Source: JACRBK01 sp964427955 (lineage in GTDB: Bacteria > Chloroflexota > Anaerolineae > Aggregatilineales > Aggregatilineaceae). From it: 39,758 bases of DNA. The position numbers and the translations under genes are program-made. The notes under the pieces are model-generated. The model worked only from the letters and a program-made list of their open reading frames with translations. It did not search any database and had not been told where the DNA came from. The stretch spans positions 1-39,758 of the forward strand of contig CAYRWY010000010.1 in the NCBI GenBank assembly GCA_964427955.1, in the 5' to 3' direction. Below, in pieces: positions 1-7,163 of the stretch; positions within the stretch are counted from its first letter, which is position 1, and the number at the start of each line of letters is the position of its first letter.

Positions 1-14
1 GCTTGCTGCGCCCT

Positions 15-34
15 GGGCAGAGCTTGCTCTGCCC
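15..34. repeat. 8-bp perfect inverted repeat (REP-like palindrome)
   Basis: The arms GGGCAGAG (15-22) and CTCTGCCC (27-34) pair perfectly around a CTTG loop. The element sits inside two imperfect tandem units that each begin GCTTGCT (1 and 22). No T-run follows, so it looks more like a dispersed intergenic palindrome than a terminator. Similar GGGCAGAG...CTCTGCCC elements are, from memory, scattered between genes in some Chloroflexota genomes; only one copy is visible here. Confidence 0.5.
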
Positions 35-111
35 CTACCCATCCCGAATGATCAATTTGCCTGTACATTTAGAGCACAAGGCACGCCCGCGATCACCCCA
101 TCTGCACCACG

Positions 112-140
112 AAAAACCCCGGATCATCTCCGGGGTTTTT
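112..140. terminator. Bidirectional rho-independent terminator
   Basis: An 11-bp perfect stem (112-122 with 130-140) has a 7-nt loop and carries A5 on one flank and T5 on the other, so it can terminate transcription in both directions. It lies 26 bp beyond the stop of the minus-strand TadE fusion gene and so ends the pilus operon. Confidence 0.9.
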
Positions 141-165
141 GGATCTAGCAGTCGGGCGCTTGCCT

Positions 166-2367
166 CTAACCTGACATCGGCGGAGGCGTGTAAGACGGCG
201 TCGGCGTATAGGACGGCGGCGTATTCGTCTTACTCGGCGTGAAGGTGAACGTCGGCGTAAAGGTCCAGGTGGCCGGACCGGGCGTATACGACGGCGTCCG
301 CGTCGGCGTCTTGGACGGCGTCAGCGTCTTGGACGGCGTCAAGGTGATCGACGGCGTCAAGGTGATCGACGGCGTCAGCGTCGGAGCGGGCGTATTCGTC
401 GGCGCAGGTGTAGACACCGGCGGGGTGTAGGGGTTGCAGATGTAGTTCAACCCAAAGGACGTCCCGTTGAAGTCGTAGTTCTTGTACCCCAGGGTATCCA
501 GGTAGTTGGACGTCCCGTCGAAGTCAAACCAGATGTCGGTCGTATAGCCCGGCTGGATCACCGGATTCACCAGCCACCCGGCGCCACCGGAAGCGACGCT
601 AAACGGTCTGGTCGTCGTGTTGCCATCCCACATCACCACCGCCGCCGGATCGAAGGCGCTCGCACCGCCTACCGACACAAAGTCCAGCGGCGTAATGGGT
701 GGTAACGTACGGTTATAGGTATTCCAGTCTATCGTAAAGCTGGTGATCGAGGCCGGGATCACATCGTTGTTGCGGATCGTGAAGTGAACCACCCCGTTGG
801 TGTCGAAGCCGACGAACCGCACCACGTAGTTGCCGCAGTTCGGCGTGGGCGTGATGGTAGGCGACAGGGTTCTGGTTGGCGTCAGGGTGAACGGCGTGGG
901 CGTCCGCGTCGGCGTCGTGACCAGGCTGGCATTCAGTTCCACCATACAGTCGCTCGCCGCGTTGAAGTCGATCGGTTCCCAGACACGGCCCAGATAGATC
1001 CGGGTCCCCGTGAAGTTCCCCAGGCTCAAGTAGTCGGAAAGTATCGCCGGACCGTTGGCGAACGCGAGACGCAGAGACGACGTGGTGCCAGGATCGATGC
1101 GGCGGAGAGCATACGTCGGGATGTCGTCATACCAGTTCGGATCGGTCGAGTCCGCGGTCGTCGGCGGCGTATAGTCAGGTCCGTGCCAGAACCGTGAGCG
1201 GAGGTCGAGGCTGGCCTCATCCGCATACATACCGGTGAAGGATGAGTGCTTGGCCCACTGGACTTCCAGCCGGGTGACGTACACCGCGCCAAACTCGTTC
1301 GCGTTGCGGATGTCGATCTCCAGGAAGTTGCCCACCAGACGCGCCGCCGTGATGGTCACGAAAGTACAATCAGGCGTAGGCGTAGACGTCGCGGACGCTT
1401 CTGGGCTGGGCGACGGCGTACGGCTGGGCGTCTCGGTGATCGTCGGCGTCAACGACGGCAGCGGCGTATGGCTCGGCAGCGGCGTGCGCGACGGCGTAAA
1501 GGTTGGCAGCGCCAGCGCAGGCGGGATATTGACCACGCGCGTCGAACGGAACGCCTCATTAATCATCACGCGGCGGGCCTGAAGCTGGATGTAGTCTCCC
1601 ACAACGCCAGTCAGAGGGCGGATCGGCGTAATCAGGGGATGATTGAAGAACACGATGATTTCGACCGCATCGCCAGGGCCGCCTGCGTCATACTGGTTGA
1701 TGTCCAGTTGGTTCGGCTCCTGAATCTGGCACAGCCGCAAGTCACGATCCTGACTGGGCAGGTACCGGGTAGTCAGTCCTTTGGTGTTCAGAGCCGGACG
1801 CGAACTACAAATCCAGACATGAAACCACCCGCTATCGGTGTCATGGATGCTGTGAGCGGTTTCGGACTGGACTTCATTTCCGTCTTGGTCTTCCAGGCCG
1901 GTAATGCGATCCCCTTCGCGCAGCGAGAGACCGGCAGCGCCGCGCCGGGCCTCCTTCACGATGGAGGGCAGGCGCGCCATATCTTCACGCAACCACTGAT
2001 CTTCGTCCGACCCCGGCTCGCAGTCATGGCCCCAGTGAGCGACAAACGCCGGATCGGACCCCGTTGTACACGGGACAAGCTCATCCAGGACTGCTTGCCG
2101 CTGCGCTTCGTCCGTGATCGCCGAGGCCGGAATGGCGAAGTTAATGGCTTCTGCCAGATCGTGGGGATCCCAGTTGCCGGTCACGGCATACCGGGCAGCG
2201 GTACGCGCGGAGTTTTGCAGTGTGACCCAGGCCTGGAAAAGACGGGCGAATTCGACAACGCCGAACATCAACATCAGCAAGATCGGCAGAGTCAGGGCAA
2301 ACTCTGCCATCGTCTGCCCTCGTCTGCTGTCTGGTTTAGGTATGGTCTGTCTTCCTGCTAGGCTCAT
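166..2367 (-). CDS. TadE-like pseudopilin fused to Thr/Pro-linked exodomains
   Basis: This 733-residue protein starts with a classical TadE segment at about residues 17-50: a Gly-Gln-Thr-Met-Ala-Glu-Phe motif, then a hydrophobic helix with an embedded glutamate, as in Flp/Tad minor pseudopilins processed by a prepilin peptidase. Ordinary TadE proteins are about 130-200 residues. Here a Thr/Pro/Ser linker (about 287-332) leads to an unrecognised beta-rich-looking domain (about 332-482), a second linker, a second domain (about 508-645) and an 88-residue Thr/Pro tail. The two domains may be related; each begins with a Cys just after its linker. The ATG at 2367 has an AGGGG ribosome site. It is the last gene of the minus-strand pilus set. 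I infer a membrane- or pilus-anchored surface protein; the domain functions are unknown. Confidence 0.85.
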   Translation of the reverse strand: MSLAGRQTIPKPDSRRGQTMAEFALTLPILLMLMFGVVEFARLFQAWVTLQNSARTAARYAVTGNWDPHDLAEAINFAIPASAITDEAQRQAVLDELVPCTTGSDPAFVAHWGHDCEPGSDEDQWLREDMARLPSIVKEARRGAAGLSLREGDRITGLEDQDGNEVQSETAHSIHDTDSGWFHVWICSSRPALNTKGLTTRYLPSQDRDLRLCQIQEPNQLDINQYDAGGPGDAVEIIVFFNHPLITPIRPLTGVVGDYIQLQARRVMINEAFRSTRVVNIPPALALPTFTPSRTPLPSHTPLPSLTPTITETPSRTPSPSPEASATSTPTPDCTFVTITAARLVGNFLEIDIRNANEFGAVYVTRLEVQWAKHSSFTGMYADEASLDLRSRFWHGPDYTPPTTADSTDPNWYDDIPTYALRRIDPGTTSSLRLAFANGPAILSDYLSLGNFTGTRIYLGRVWEPIDFNAASDCMVELNASLVTTPTRTPTPFTLTPTRTLSPTITPTPNCGNYVVRFVGFDTNGVVHFTIRNNDVIPASITSFTIDWNTYNRTLPPITPLDFVSVGGASAFDPAAVVMWDGNTTTRPFSVASGGAGWLVNPVIQPGYTTDIWFDFDGTSNYLDTLGYKNYDFNGTSFGLNYICNPYTPPVSTPAPTNTPAPTLTPSITLTPSITLTPSKTLTPSKTPTRTPSYTPGPATWTFTPTFTFTPSKTNTPPSYTPTPSYTPPPMSG
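311..382. repeat. 18-bp tandem repeat, four units, in the TadE tail
   Basis: Four consecutive 18-bp units (311, 329, 347, 365) share the core GACGGCGTC and differ at a few positions. They encode Leu-Thr-Pro-Ser-Ile/Lys-Thr hexapeptide repeats in the Thr/Pro tail of the TadE fusion. Such repeats can change length by slippage without breaking the reading frame. Confidence 0.85.
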
Positions 2368-2408
2368 ACGGTTCCCCTCTAGGCAAATGCCGAATAATAG
2401 ACTGTCGA

Positions 2409-4493
2409 TTAGCGTGACAGACGGGTGAACATACGACTTGCGATATCTTCGAAGACCTTGGTCAGAGTCTCCAGGTTAGCCGCGAAATAATACTGGCCGC
2501 AGTTCACCCGGGGGTCGAGTGCCGGATATGCCTCGCAAGGGTCAGGGTCGCCATACCGGGTGTAATCGCCATAGTCGAGCTGGTGATTATCTCGCCAGTC
2601 CTGCTGCAAGTTGTTGTCGATGAACCCGTTATCACCGGCGTCCGCGACATAGCGCATCAGGGGAGCCGCGGCTGGTTCTGACACAGCCTTCTCGCCAAAC
2701 CCAATCGAGAACATGGCAATGAAGTTGCCTTTTTTGCCATCTGGCACAACTTCGATCAACCCGGCGAAGTCGGCCATATCGCGCGCGTAGTCATCGGCAT
2801 CATAGCGACCTTCCACGCCGCATTCGGTATTGCCCACTTCGGCCTGTCCGGTCGTCCAGTCGATGCAGAAGTGACGGGTATCAGGTTCATTGTCGTTGCA
2901 GAACGGCATCTCAGGCTCATCCTGGGCATCGTTCGTTTTGCATTCCGGCCAGTGATACGGGCTGGTCGTATTGATATTGCAGAAGGTATACCAGGGACAG
3001 TAACCCCAATAGCCGTAATCGGTAGGATTGACCGCCTGTGGGACATGATCGGTGACGTTGGCTGTCCCATCGGTCAGCAGCACGATCACCCAGACCGCTT
3101 CACGGCGAATGTCAAGCGGATCGGTCAGGGCATTGCTCGCGGCCAGGATGCCACCCCCGGTATTGGTGTTCAGGCACGACGCAGCGGTCTCGTACGCCCA
3201 GGGTCGCAGCTCAGGCTGGGTAGTAGGTATTCCATGATCAAGGTCATATATGTACTGGTCCCACAGCGCCTGATAGTTTTCCACGAGGTAGCAGTGACCA
3301 AAACGCCCCATTGGGTCGTTGTTGATTAACACGCCGATCTTCCTGTCGAGAGTCTGGACCGCAACCTGCTCGCTCCGGATCAACGGACGGAATTTGGGCG
3401 ACGAGTCGTCCGGATCATACGCGACACCCTTGCGGTCGTAGGTCACCAGGGCCACCCGGTCCCCTCGCACGAAATCCAACTGCTTGATGAACATGCGGGA
3501 AGCGTCGCGCACGTCCTTGAACGGGCGGCAGATCAACGTCGTGAAGTTGGTGTCTTTGGAATCCATGGAGGCACTGGCGTGATCGCTGGTCGCCACGCCA
3601 TCTTCAGAGGAATTATCCCACTGGCCATTCCCATTGGCATCATGCCAGATGTAGCCATTTCCCAAGATGCCGCCGCCTGCCTTGGGCACCGTACCATCGC
3701 TCACCAACCCCTGGCCAGGATCGTTACAGCACCAGGCCCAACGTTCTCGGGACAAGGGATCGTAGCCAATGGAAAGATCCGCCGTCGTCGTGTAGCAGTC
3801 GGCACGGATGTAACGCCCGCCTGCACCCGGATACTGCGTCGAGAGCTTGGCCAGCGACTCGTAGTCCGCTACCGTCGTCAATTCCGACATCGACTCGGAC
3901 GTGTCGATGACCAGGGCGACGTCGAGCACTGCCGTTTCGGAGACCGAGGTCGCTTCGAGCGTGACTCCTTCAATCCCAATGATCGACAGGAAGGGTGTGG
4001 GGGATTTGATCTGGGCACTGACGCGAACCAATTTGTGCGGATCATCCCAGTTGCACAGCTCGGTCTCCGGCATATCCAGCGCGGGAAGGGGATTGCCCGC
4101 CAGGTCAGTATTGCCTGTCACCCGGGGATTGGTCGATTCAGAGTGCGCATCGCCATCCCACGGCCCCAATCCAGCCCGCCATTGGTAAATATCCGTCTCG
4201 CAGGTTTCGACCAGAATACCTTGCGAGTCCAGGTTATGCAGTTCGATGTACTGCTCGGCAGCCAGGGCGACTTCACCATAGCCGGTGCTTTCACGAATTT
4301 GGCCCGCGGCAGCAATCGCGGCGGCGTCAACGGCCCGGCGCAGCGCCGCGTAGCGGACAAACAGCAACGCCACATCGGTGACCAGACCTACGAACGCCAC
4401 CAACGCGATACAGGCAAAGGCCAGGAGTACGATGGACTGGCCGCGTTGGCTGCGATTTAACCGTTTCACAGTAAGCTTCAGCATAGTCTTCAT
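2409..4493 (-). CDS. TadG-like protein with von Willebrand A domain
   Basis: A 694-residue protein with an N-terminal TadG/TadE-type segment: Arg-Gly-Gln-Ser-Ile just before a membrane helix at about 20-48, then an Ala-rich helix typical of Tad pilus-assembly proteins. A von Willebrand A fold begins near residue 189 with a MIDAS motif Asp-Thr-Ser-Glu-Ser (about 197-201), which should bind a divalent metal and ligand. Long acidic and aromatic insertions with many Cys residues interrupt the vWA fold, and its last helix lies near the C-terminus. I chose the ATG at 4493 over an in-frame TTG at 4499. It is 41 bp upstream of the TadE fusion and 18 bp downstream of another TadE gene, so probably co-transcribed. 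Likely role: surface adhesion or pilus assembly, facing outward. Confidence 0.85.
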   Translation of the reverse strand: MKTMLKLTVKRLNRSQRGQSIVLLAFACIALVAFVGLVTDVALLFVRYAALRRAVDAAAIAAAGQIRESTGYGEVALAAEQYIELHNLDSQGILVETCETDIYQWRAGLGPWDGDAHSESTNPRVTGNTDLAGNPLPALDMPETELCNWDDPHKLVRVSAQIKSPTPFLSIIGIEGVTLEATSVSETAVLDVALVIDTSESMSELTTVADYESLAKLSTQYPGAGGRYIRADCYTTTADLSIGYDPLSRERWAWCCNDPGQGLVSDGTVPKAGGGILGNGYIWHDANGNGQWDNSSEDGVATSDHASASMDSKDTNFTTLICRPFKDVRDASRMFIKQLDFVRGDRVALVTYDRKGVAYDPDDSSPKFRPLIRSEQVAVQTLDRKIGVLINNDPMGRFGHCYLVENYQALWDQYIYDLDHGIPTTQPELRPWAYETAASCLNTNTGGGILAASNALTDPLDIRREAVWVIVLLTDGTANVTDHVPQAVNPTDYGYWGYCPWYTFCNINTTSPYHWPECKTNDAQDEPEMPFCNDNEPDTRHFCIDWTTGQAEVGNTECGVEGRYDADDYARDMADFAGLIEVVPDGKKGNFIAMFSIGFGEKAVSEPAAAPLMRYVADAGDNGFIDNNLQQDWRDNHQLDYGDYTRYGDPDPCEAYPALDPRVNCGQYYFAANLETLTKVFEDIASRMFTRLSR

Positions 4494-4511
4494 AGGCAAT
4501 CCCGTCCTCGG

Positions 4512-5462
4512 TTAGAATTCTAGATCGGGTTCCGCAGCAGAGACTGGGAAAAAGGCCCACACATGGATCATTTGGCCGTCGGTCAAACTGCCGAGGTTGA
4601 ACCAGGAGAGACCCAGTAACTGGCGGTGTCGCCAAAACACTTCAACCAGCACCAGACCGTAGTTTGCGACCTGCTGGACCTTGCGCTGGCGATCCGGGTC
4701 GCCGGTAAAGTCGAGCTTGTCTTGAACCTCCTTAGTCGAGAAGGCCGATCCCAAACAGGCGCGAGGACCGCCGAAGTCCATGCGGTGGTTACCGCGGAAC
4801 ACATAACCGCGCACGTCTTCGGCCCCGATGTCGTACCCTCCATTGAGGTTTTCATAATCATCGGTGGGATCGTTGTCCGGGGGGTTCCAGTCAAAGGGAT
4901 CGAATTCGTCGTCGTTGGTGCATTCATTGGCCGTCGAGGGATAGCGGCCCACGACCCTCACCACGGCATTCGTCGTTCCGGGATACAGTACGGCAAACGA
5001 GAAAACCGACACTGTTATTTCGTCGGTCAGATCGTTGAATTCCAGCGGAGCCATGTTCGAAATGACCGAGCAGGCCACGCCGTCGTAGTAACCGACCGGG
5101 CGCTCGCCCCCGTCCTGAAAGCCCCAGGTAGCCAGATCGCCAGGTCCCGGCCAGGACGTCTGGTTTTCAAAGGGCTTCTTATCGTAGTTCGTCGCCAGCT
5201 CTTCACAGTCCATGCGCTGGCGATTATGCTCTTCGCCATCCACCCAGGCCATCGGGTCTTTGGTGGAGCCATAACGCCCCGCTTCGCGCACGACATCCAG
5301 CAGAGTCATGTAGTTGTTCGCGTACCAGCCGATCTCGGTGAGACCTAGCAGCAGGACCAACAACAAGGGCATGGTGAGGGAAAGCTCGACCAGACTCTGC
5401 CCGCGTGATGCGGTAGGTGTACCGTCCAAAATAGCCAGGATTCTGCGCAGCTTTTGTCGCAT
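4512..5462 (-). CDS. TadE-like pseudopilin protein
   Basis: A 316-residue protein with an N-terminal TadE motif (Arg-Gly-Gln-Ser-Leu-Val-Glu-Leu-Ser) followed by a Leu-rich helix ending in Glu-Ile-Gly-Trp. This is the usual signature of Tad minor pseudopilins, which insert in the inner membrane and are cleaved by a prepilin peptidase. The remaining roughly 250 residues are polar, Asp/Asn-rich and probably outside the membrane; they match nothing I recognise and make the protein about twice the usual TadE length. The ATG at 5462 is preceded by GAGGTG, so I prefer it to a longer in-frame start at 5498. It is first of the three-gene pilus set and directly downstream of a candidate extended -10 promoter. 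No TadA ATPase, TadB/C or prepilin peptidase is visible in the window. Confidence 0.85.
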   Translation of the reverse strand: MRQKLRRILAILDGTPTASRGQSLVELSLTMPLLLVLLLGLTEIGWYANNYMTLLDVVREAGRYGSTKDPMAWVDGEEHNRQRMDCEELATNYDKKPFENQTSWPGPGDLATWGFQDGGERPVGYYDGVACSVISNMAPLEFNDLTDEITVSVFSFAVLYPGTTNAVVRVVGRYPSTANECTNDDEFDPFDWNPPDNDPTDDYENLNGGYDIGAEDVRGYVFRGNHRMDFGGPRACLGSAFSTKEVQDKLDFTGDPDRQRKVQQVANYGLVLVEVFWRHRQLLGLSWFNLGSLTDGQMIHVWAFFPVSAAEPDLEF

Positions 5463-5535
5463 AAGCACCTCGAGCACCTCTGAATCAAGACAGTGCAAGA
5501 CCGTCGTCAGAGACTATGACGCGGACCTTATTTGA

Positions 5536-5544
5536 ATAATACCA
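5536..5544 (-). promoter_or_regulatory. Candidate extended -10 promoter of the pilus genes
   Basis: On the minus strand, TG-G-TATTAT forms an extended -10 element; the -35 region at the expected distance is poor. Transcription would begin near 5529, giving a leader of about 67 nt before the TadE-like start at 5462. The poor -35 would suit activation by a response regulator, but no binding site was proven. Confidence 0.4.
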
Positions 5545-5630
5545 TAGATGGGCCAGCGACCCTGTAAGCCAATTGTGAGGAGTTTATAAGGATTTGTCAG
5601 CGATTTTGAGCTTGAAAAGACGCCCCGCCA

Positions 5631-5650
5631 GCCCGCTAGATCAAGCGGGC
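5631..5650 (-). terminator. Hairpin overlapping the response-regulator stop codon
   Basis: Perfect 7-bp arms GCCCGCT and AGCGGGC surround a 6-nt loop and include the TAG stop at 5636-5638. The nearest T-rich stretch on the minus strand is about 10 nt further on, so this may be a weak or partial terminator between the regulator and the pilus genes. Confidence 0.3.
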
Positions 5651-6343
5651 ATTGATGGCATAGCCACGTCCATGCAAGGATACGATGATCACCGGATGAT
5701 CGGGATCGATTTCGATCTTGCGGCGCAGGTTGCGCACATGGTTGCGGACCAACGCTTTGTCTCCGCCCCCGGCGGGATAGCCCCAGATTTTTTCCAGGAG
5801 TGTACTGGCGGTGTGATGGTCGTCCGGGTGGACACACAAGTATTCGAGCAGGGTGAACTCCGTCGGCGTCAACTCGACGTGCCGATTATCGACCACCACG
5901 CTGTAGTGCTCCCCATCCAGATGCAGGCTGGGCAGCGTCACGGCCTTTTTGCCGGGGGAGCGTCGCAACAGGGCGCGCACCCGGGCATTCAACTCGCGCG
6001 CCGCAAACGGCTTACGGAGGAAGTCATCGCCCCCCGCATCCAAAATCTGAGCGGCATACTGTGCGCTCTGGTTGAAGCTCAGAAACAGGATGGGCGTGCG
6101 ATTTACAAACGGCATGGTCCGCAAACGTGAGCAGAGTTCCATGCCGGTCATGTCAGACAGCGAGGTATCCAGGATGATCACGTCGGGCCGATGCTCGCGG
6201 GCAAGATGAAGAGCCGTGCGGGCGTCAGCGGCTTCGATCACCAACATTCCTTCTCTCTTGAGGGCATGTCCGATCGTGGCGCGGATATTCGAGTCGCTCT
6301 CGATGGCCAGGACGGTGTTCGTGTTTAGGGCGCGTATAAACAT
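5636..6343 (-). CDS. OmpR/PhoB-type response regulator
   Basis: A 235-residue two-domain regulator. The receiver (about 10-125) has the phospho-acceptor Asp59, Ser89 in the Thr/Ser position and Lys111 before Pro-Phe. The acidic pair that binds Mg2+ is atypical: the N-terminal motif reads Glu-Ser-Asp rather than Asp-Asp. A winged-helix DNA-binding domain fills about 140-232 and has the usual C-terminal motif ending in Gly-Arg-Gly-Tyr. It lies 118 bp downstream of a second regulator and about 170 bp upstream of the TadE gene on the same strand. The spacing suggests it belongs to the kinase cassette and may control the pilus genes. That regulatory link is inferred from position only. Confidence 0.9.
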   Translation of the reverse strand: MFIRALNTNTVLAIESDSNIRATIGHALKREGMLVIEAADARTALHLAREHRPDVIILDTSLSDMTGMELCSRLRTMPFVNRTPILFLSFNQSAQYAAQILDAGGDDFLRKPFAARELNARVRALLRRSPGKKAVTLPSLHLDGEHYSVVVDNRHVELTPTEFTLLEYLCVHPDDHHTASTLLEKIWGYPAGGGDKALVRNHVRNLRRKIEIDPDHPVIIVSLHGRGYAINARLI

Positions 6344-6461
6344 TGGCTTCAGGCTCTTGGGCTACCGAGTTGCTTTACCTGATTTAAAGTATACGCGACA
6401 AATGCACGGTTTGGGGGCGTCACCTATGAAAGTTATGTGAAAAATTTTCGGCCAGGTTAAA

Positions 6462-7163
6462 TCAGTTCGAGATCATGTAGCCCACCCCATGAATGGTCCG
6501 AATCAAAGGCGGAGCGGTGGTGTCCAATTCCAGCTTGGCGCGCAGGTTGCGGACATGTGCCCGGACGAGATCGGGGTCGCCGGTGTTCGGGGGATAATCC
6601 CAGACCGCCTCGAGCAAATGCTGAGGCGAGAGCGCCTGGTTGACGTGTTCCATCAGGTAGCGCAGCAGGCGATGCTCGGTCGCCGTCAGTTGGATCACAG
6701 GCTGGCGGTCAATGCTAATCTGGTGGGTATTCGAGTCCAGTTCCAGCCGACCGACGATCAGGATCGGCATTTCGGCAATGGCATTTCGCTGACCGCGGCG
6801 GATCAGCGCGCGCACCCGCGCAGTGAGCTCGGCCAGCTCAAAGGGTTTCGCCACGTAGTCATCCCCACCCGCATCCAGACCGGCGACGACGTCGTCCGTC
6901 TGGCCGCGCGCCGTCAAAAACAAGATCGCCAGATCGTTGTACTGGCTGTCGGCGCGTATTCTCCGGCAGAGCGCCAGGCCATCCAGCCCTGGCATGATGA
7001 TATCGAGGATAATCAAATCGGGCCGGCGGTCGGCCAACATGCGCAAAGCTTCTACGCCGGATGTCGCCCGACCTACATCAAACCCGTCCCGCGTCAGTGC
7101 ACGAGAAAGAGTCCCCAAAACATCAGGATCATCGTCCACCGCCAAAATATATGGTTTGGTCAT
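6462..7163 (-). CDS. OmpR/PhoB-type response regulator coupled to the kinase
   Basis: A 233-residue regulator with a complete receiver: acidic residues Asp10-Asp12, phospho-acceptor Asp54 in Leu-Ile-Ile-Leu-Asp, Thr84 and Lys106. A winged-helix output domain (about 140-230) ends in Gly-Val-Gly-Tyr. Its ATG overlaps the TGA of the histidine kinase gene by 4 bp (ATGA), and a GGAG ribosome site lies 8 nt upstream inside the kinase gene. That arrangement indicates translational coupling and marks it as the kinase's likely cognate partner. It has every canonical catalytic residue, unlike the second regulator downstream. The DNA targets are unknown; the pilus genes downstream are the obvious candidates. 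Confidence 0.93.
   Translation of the reverse strand: MTKPYILAVDDDPDVLGTLSRALTRDGFDVGRATSGVEALRMLADRRPDLIILDIIMPGLDGLALCRRIRADSQYNDLAILFLTARGQTDDVVAGLDAGGDDYVAKPFELAELTARVRALIRRGQRNAIAEMPILIVGRLELDSNTHQISIDRQPVIQLTATEHRLLRYLMEHVNQALSPQHLLEAVWDYPPNTGDPDLVRAHVRNLRAKLELDTTAPPLIRTIHGVGYMISN

Noticed and set aside
1246..2361. Long plus-strand frame (371 codons)
   Set aside because: Antisense to the TadE fusion, Arg-rich and without any domain. It is open only because of high GC content.
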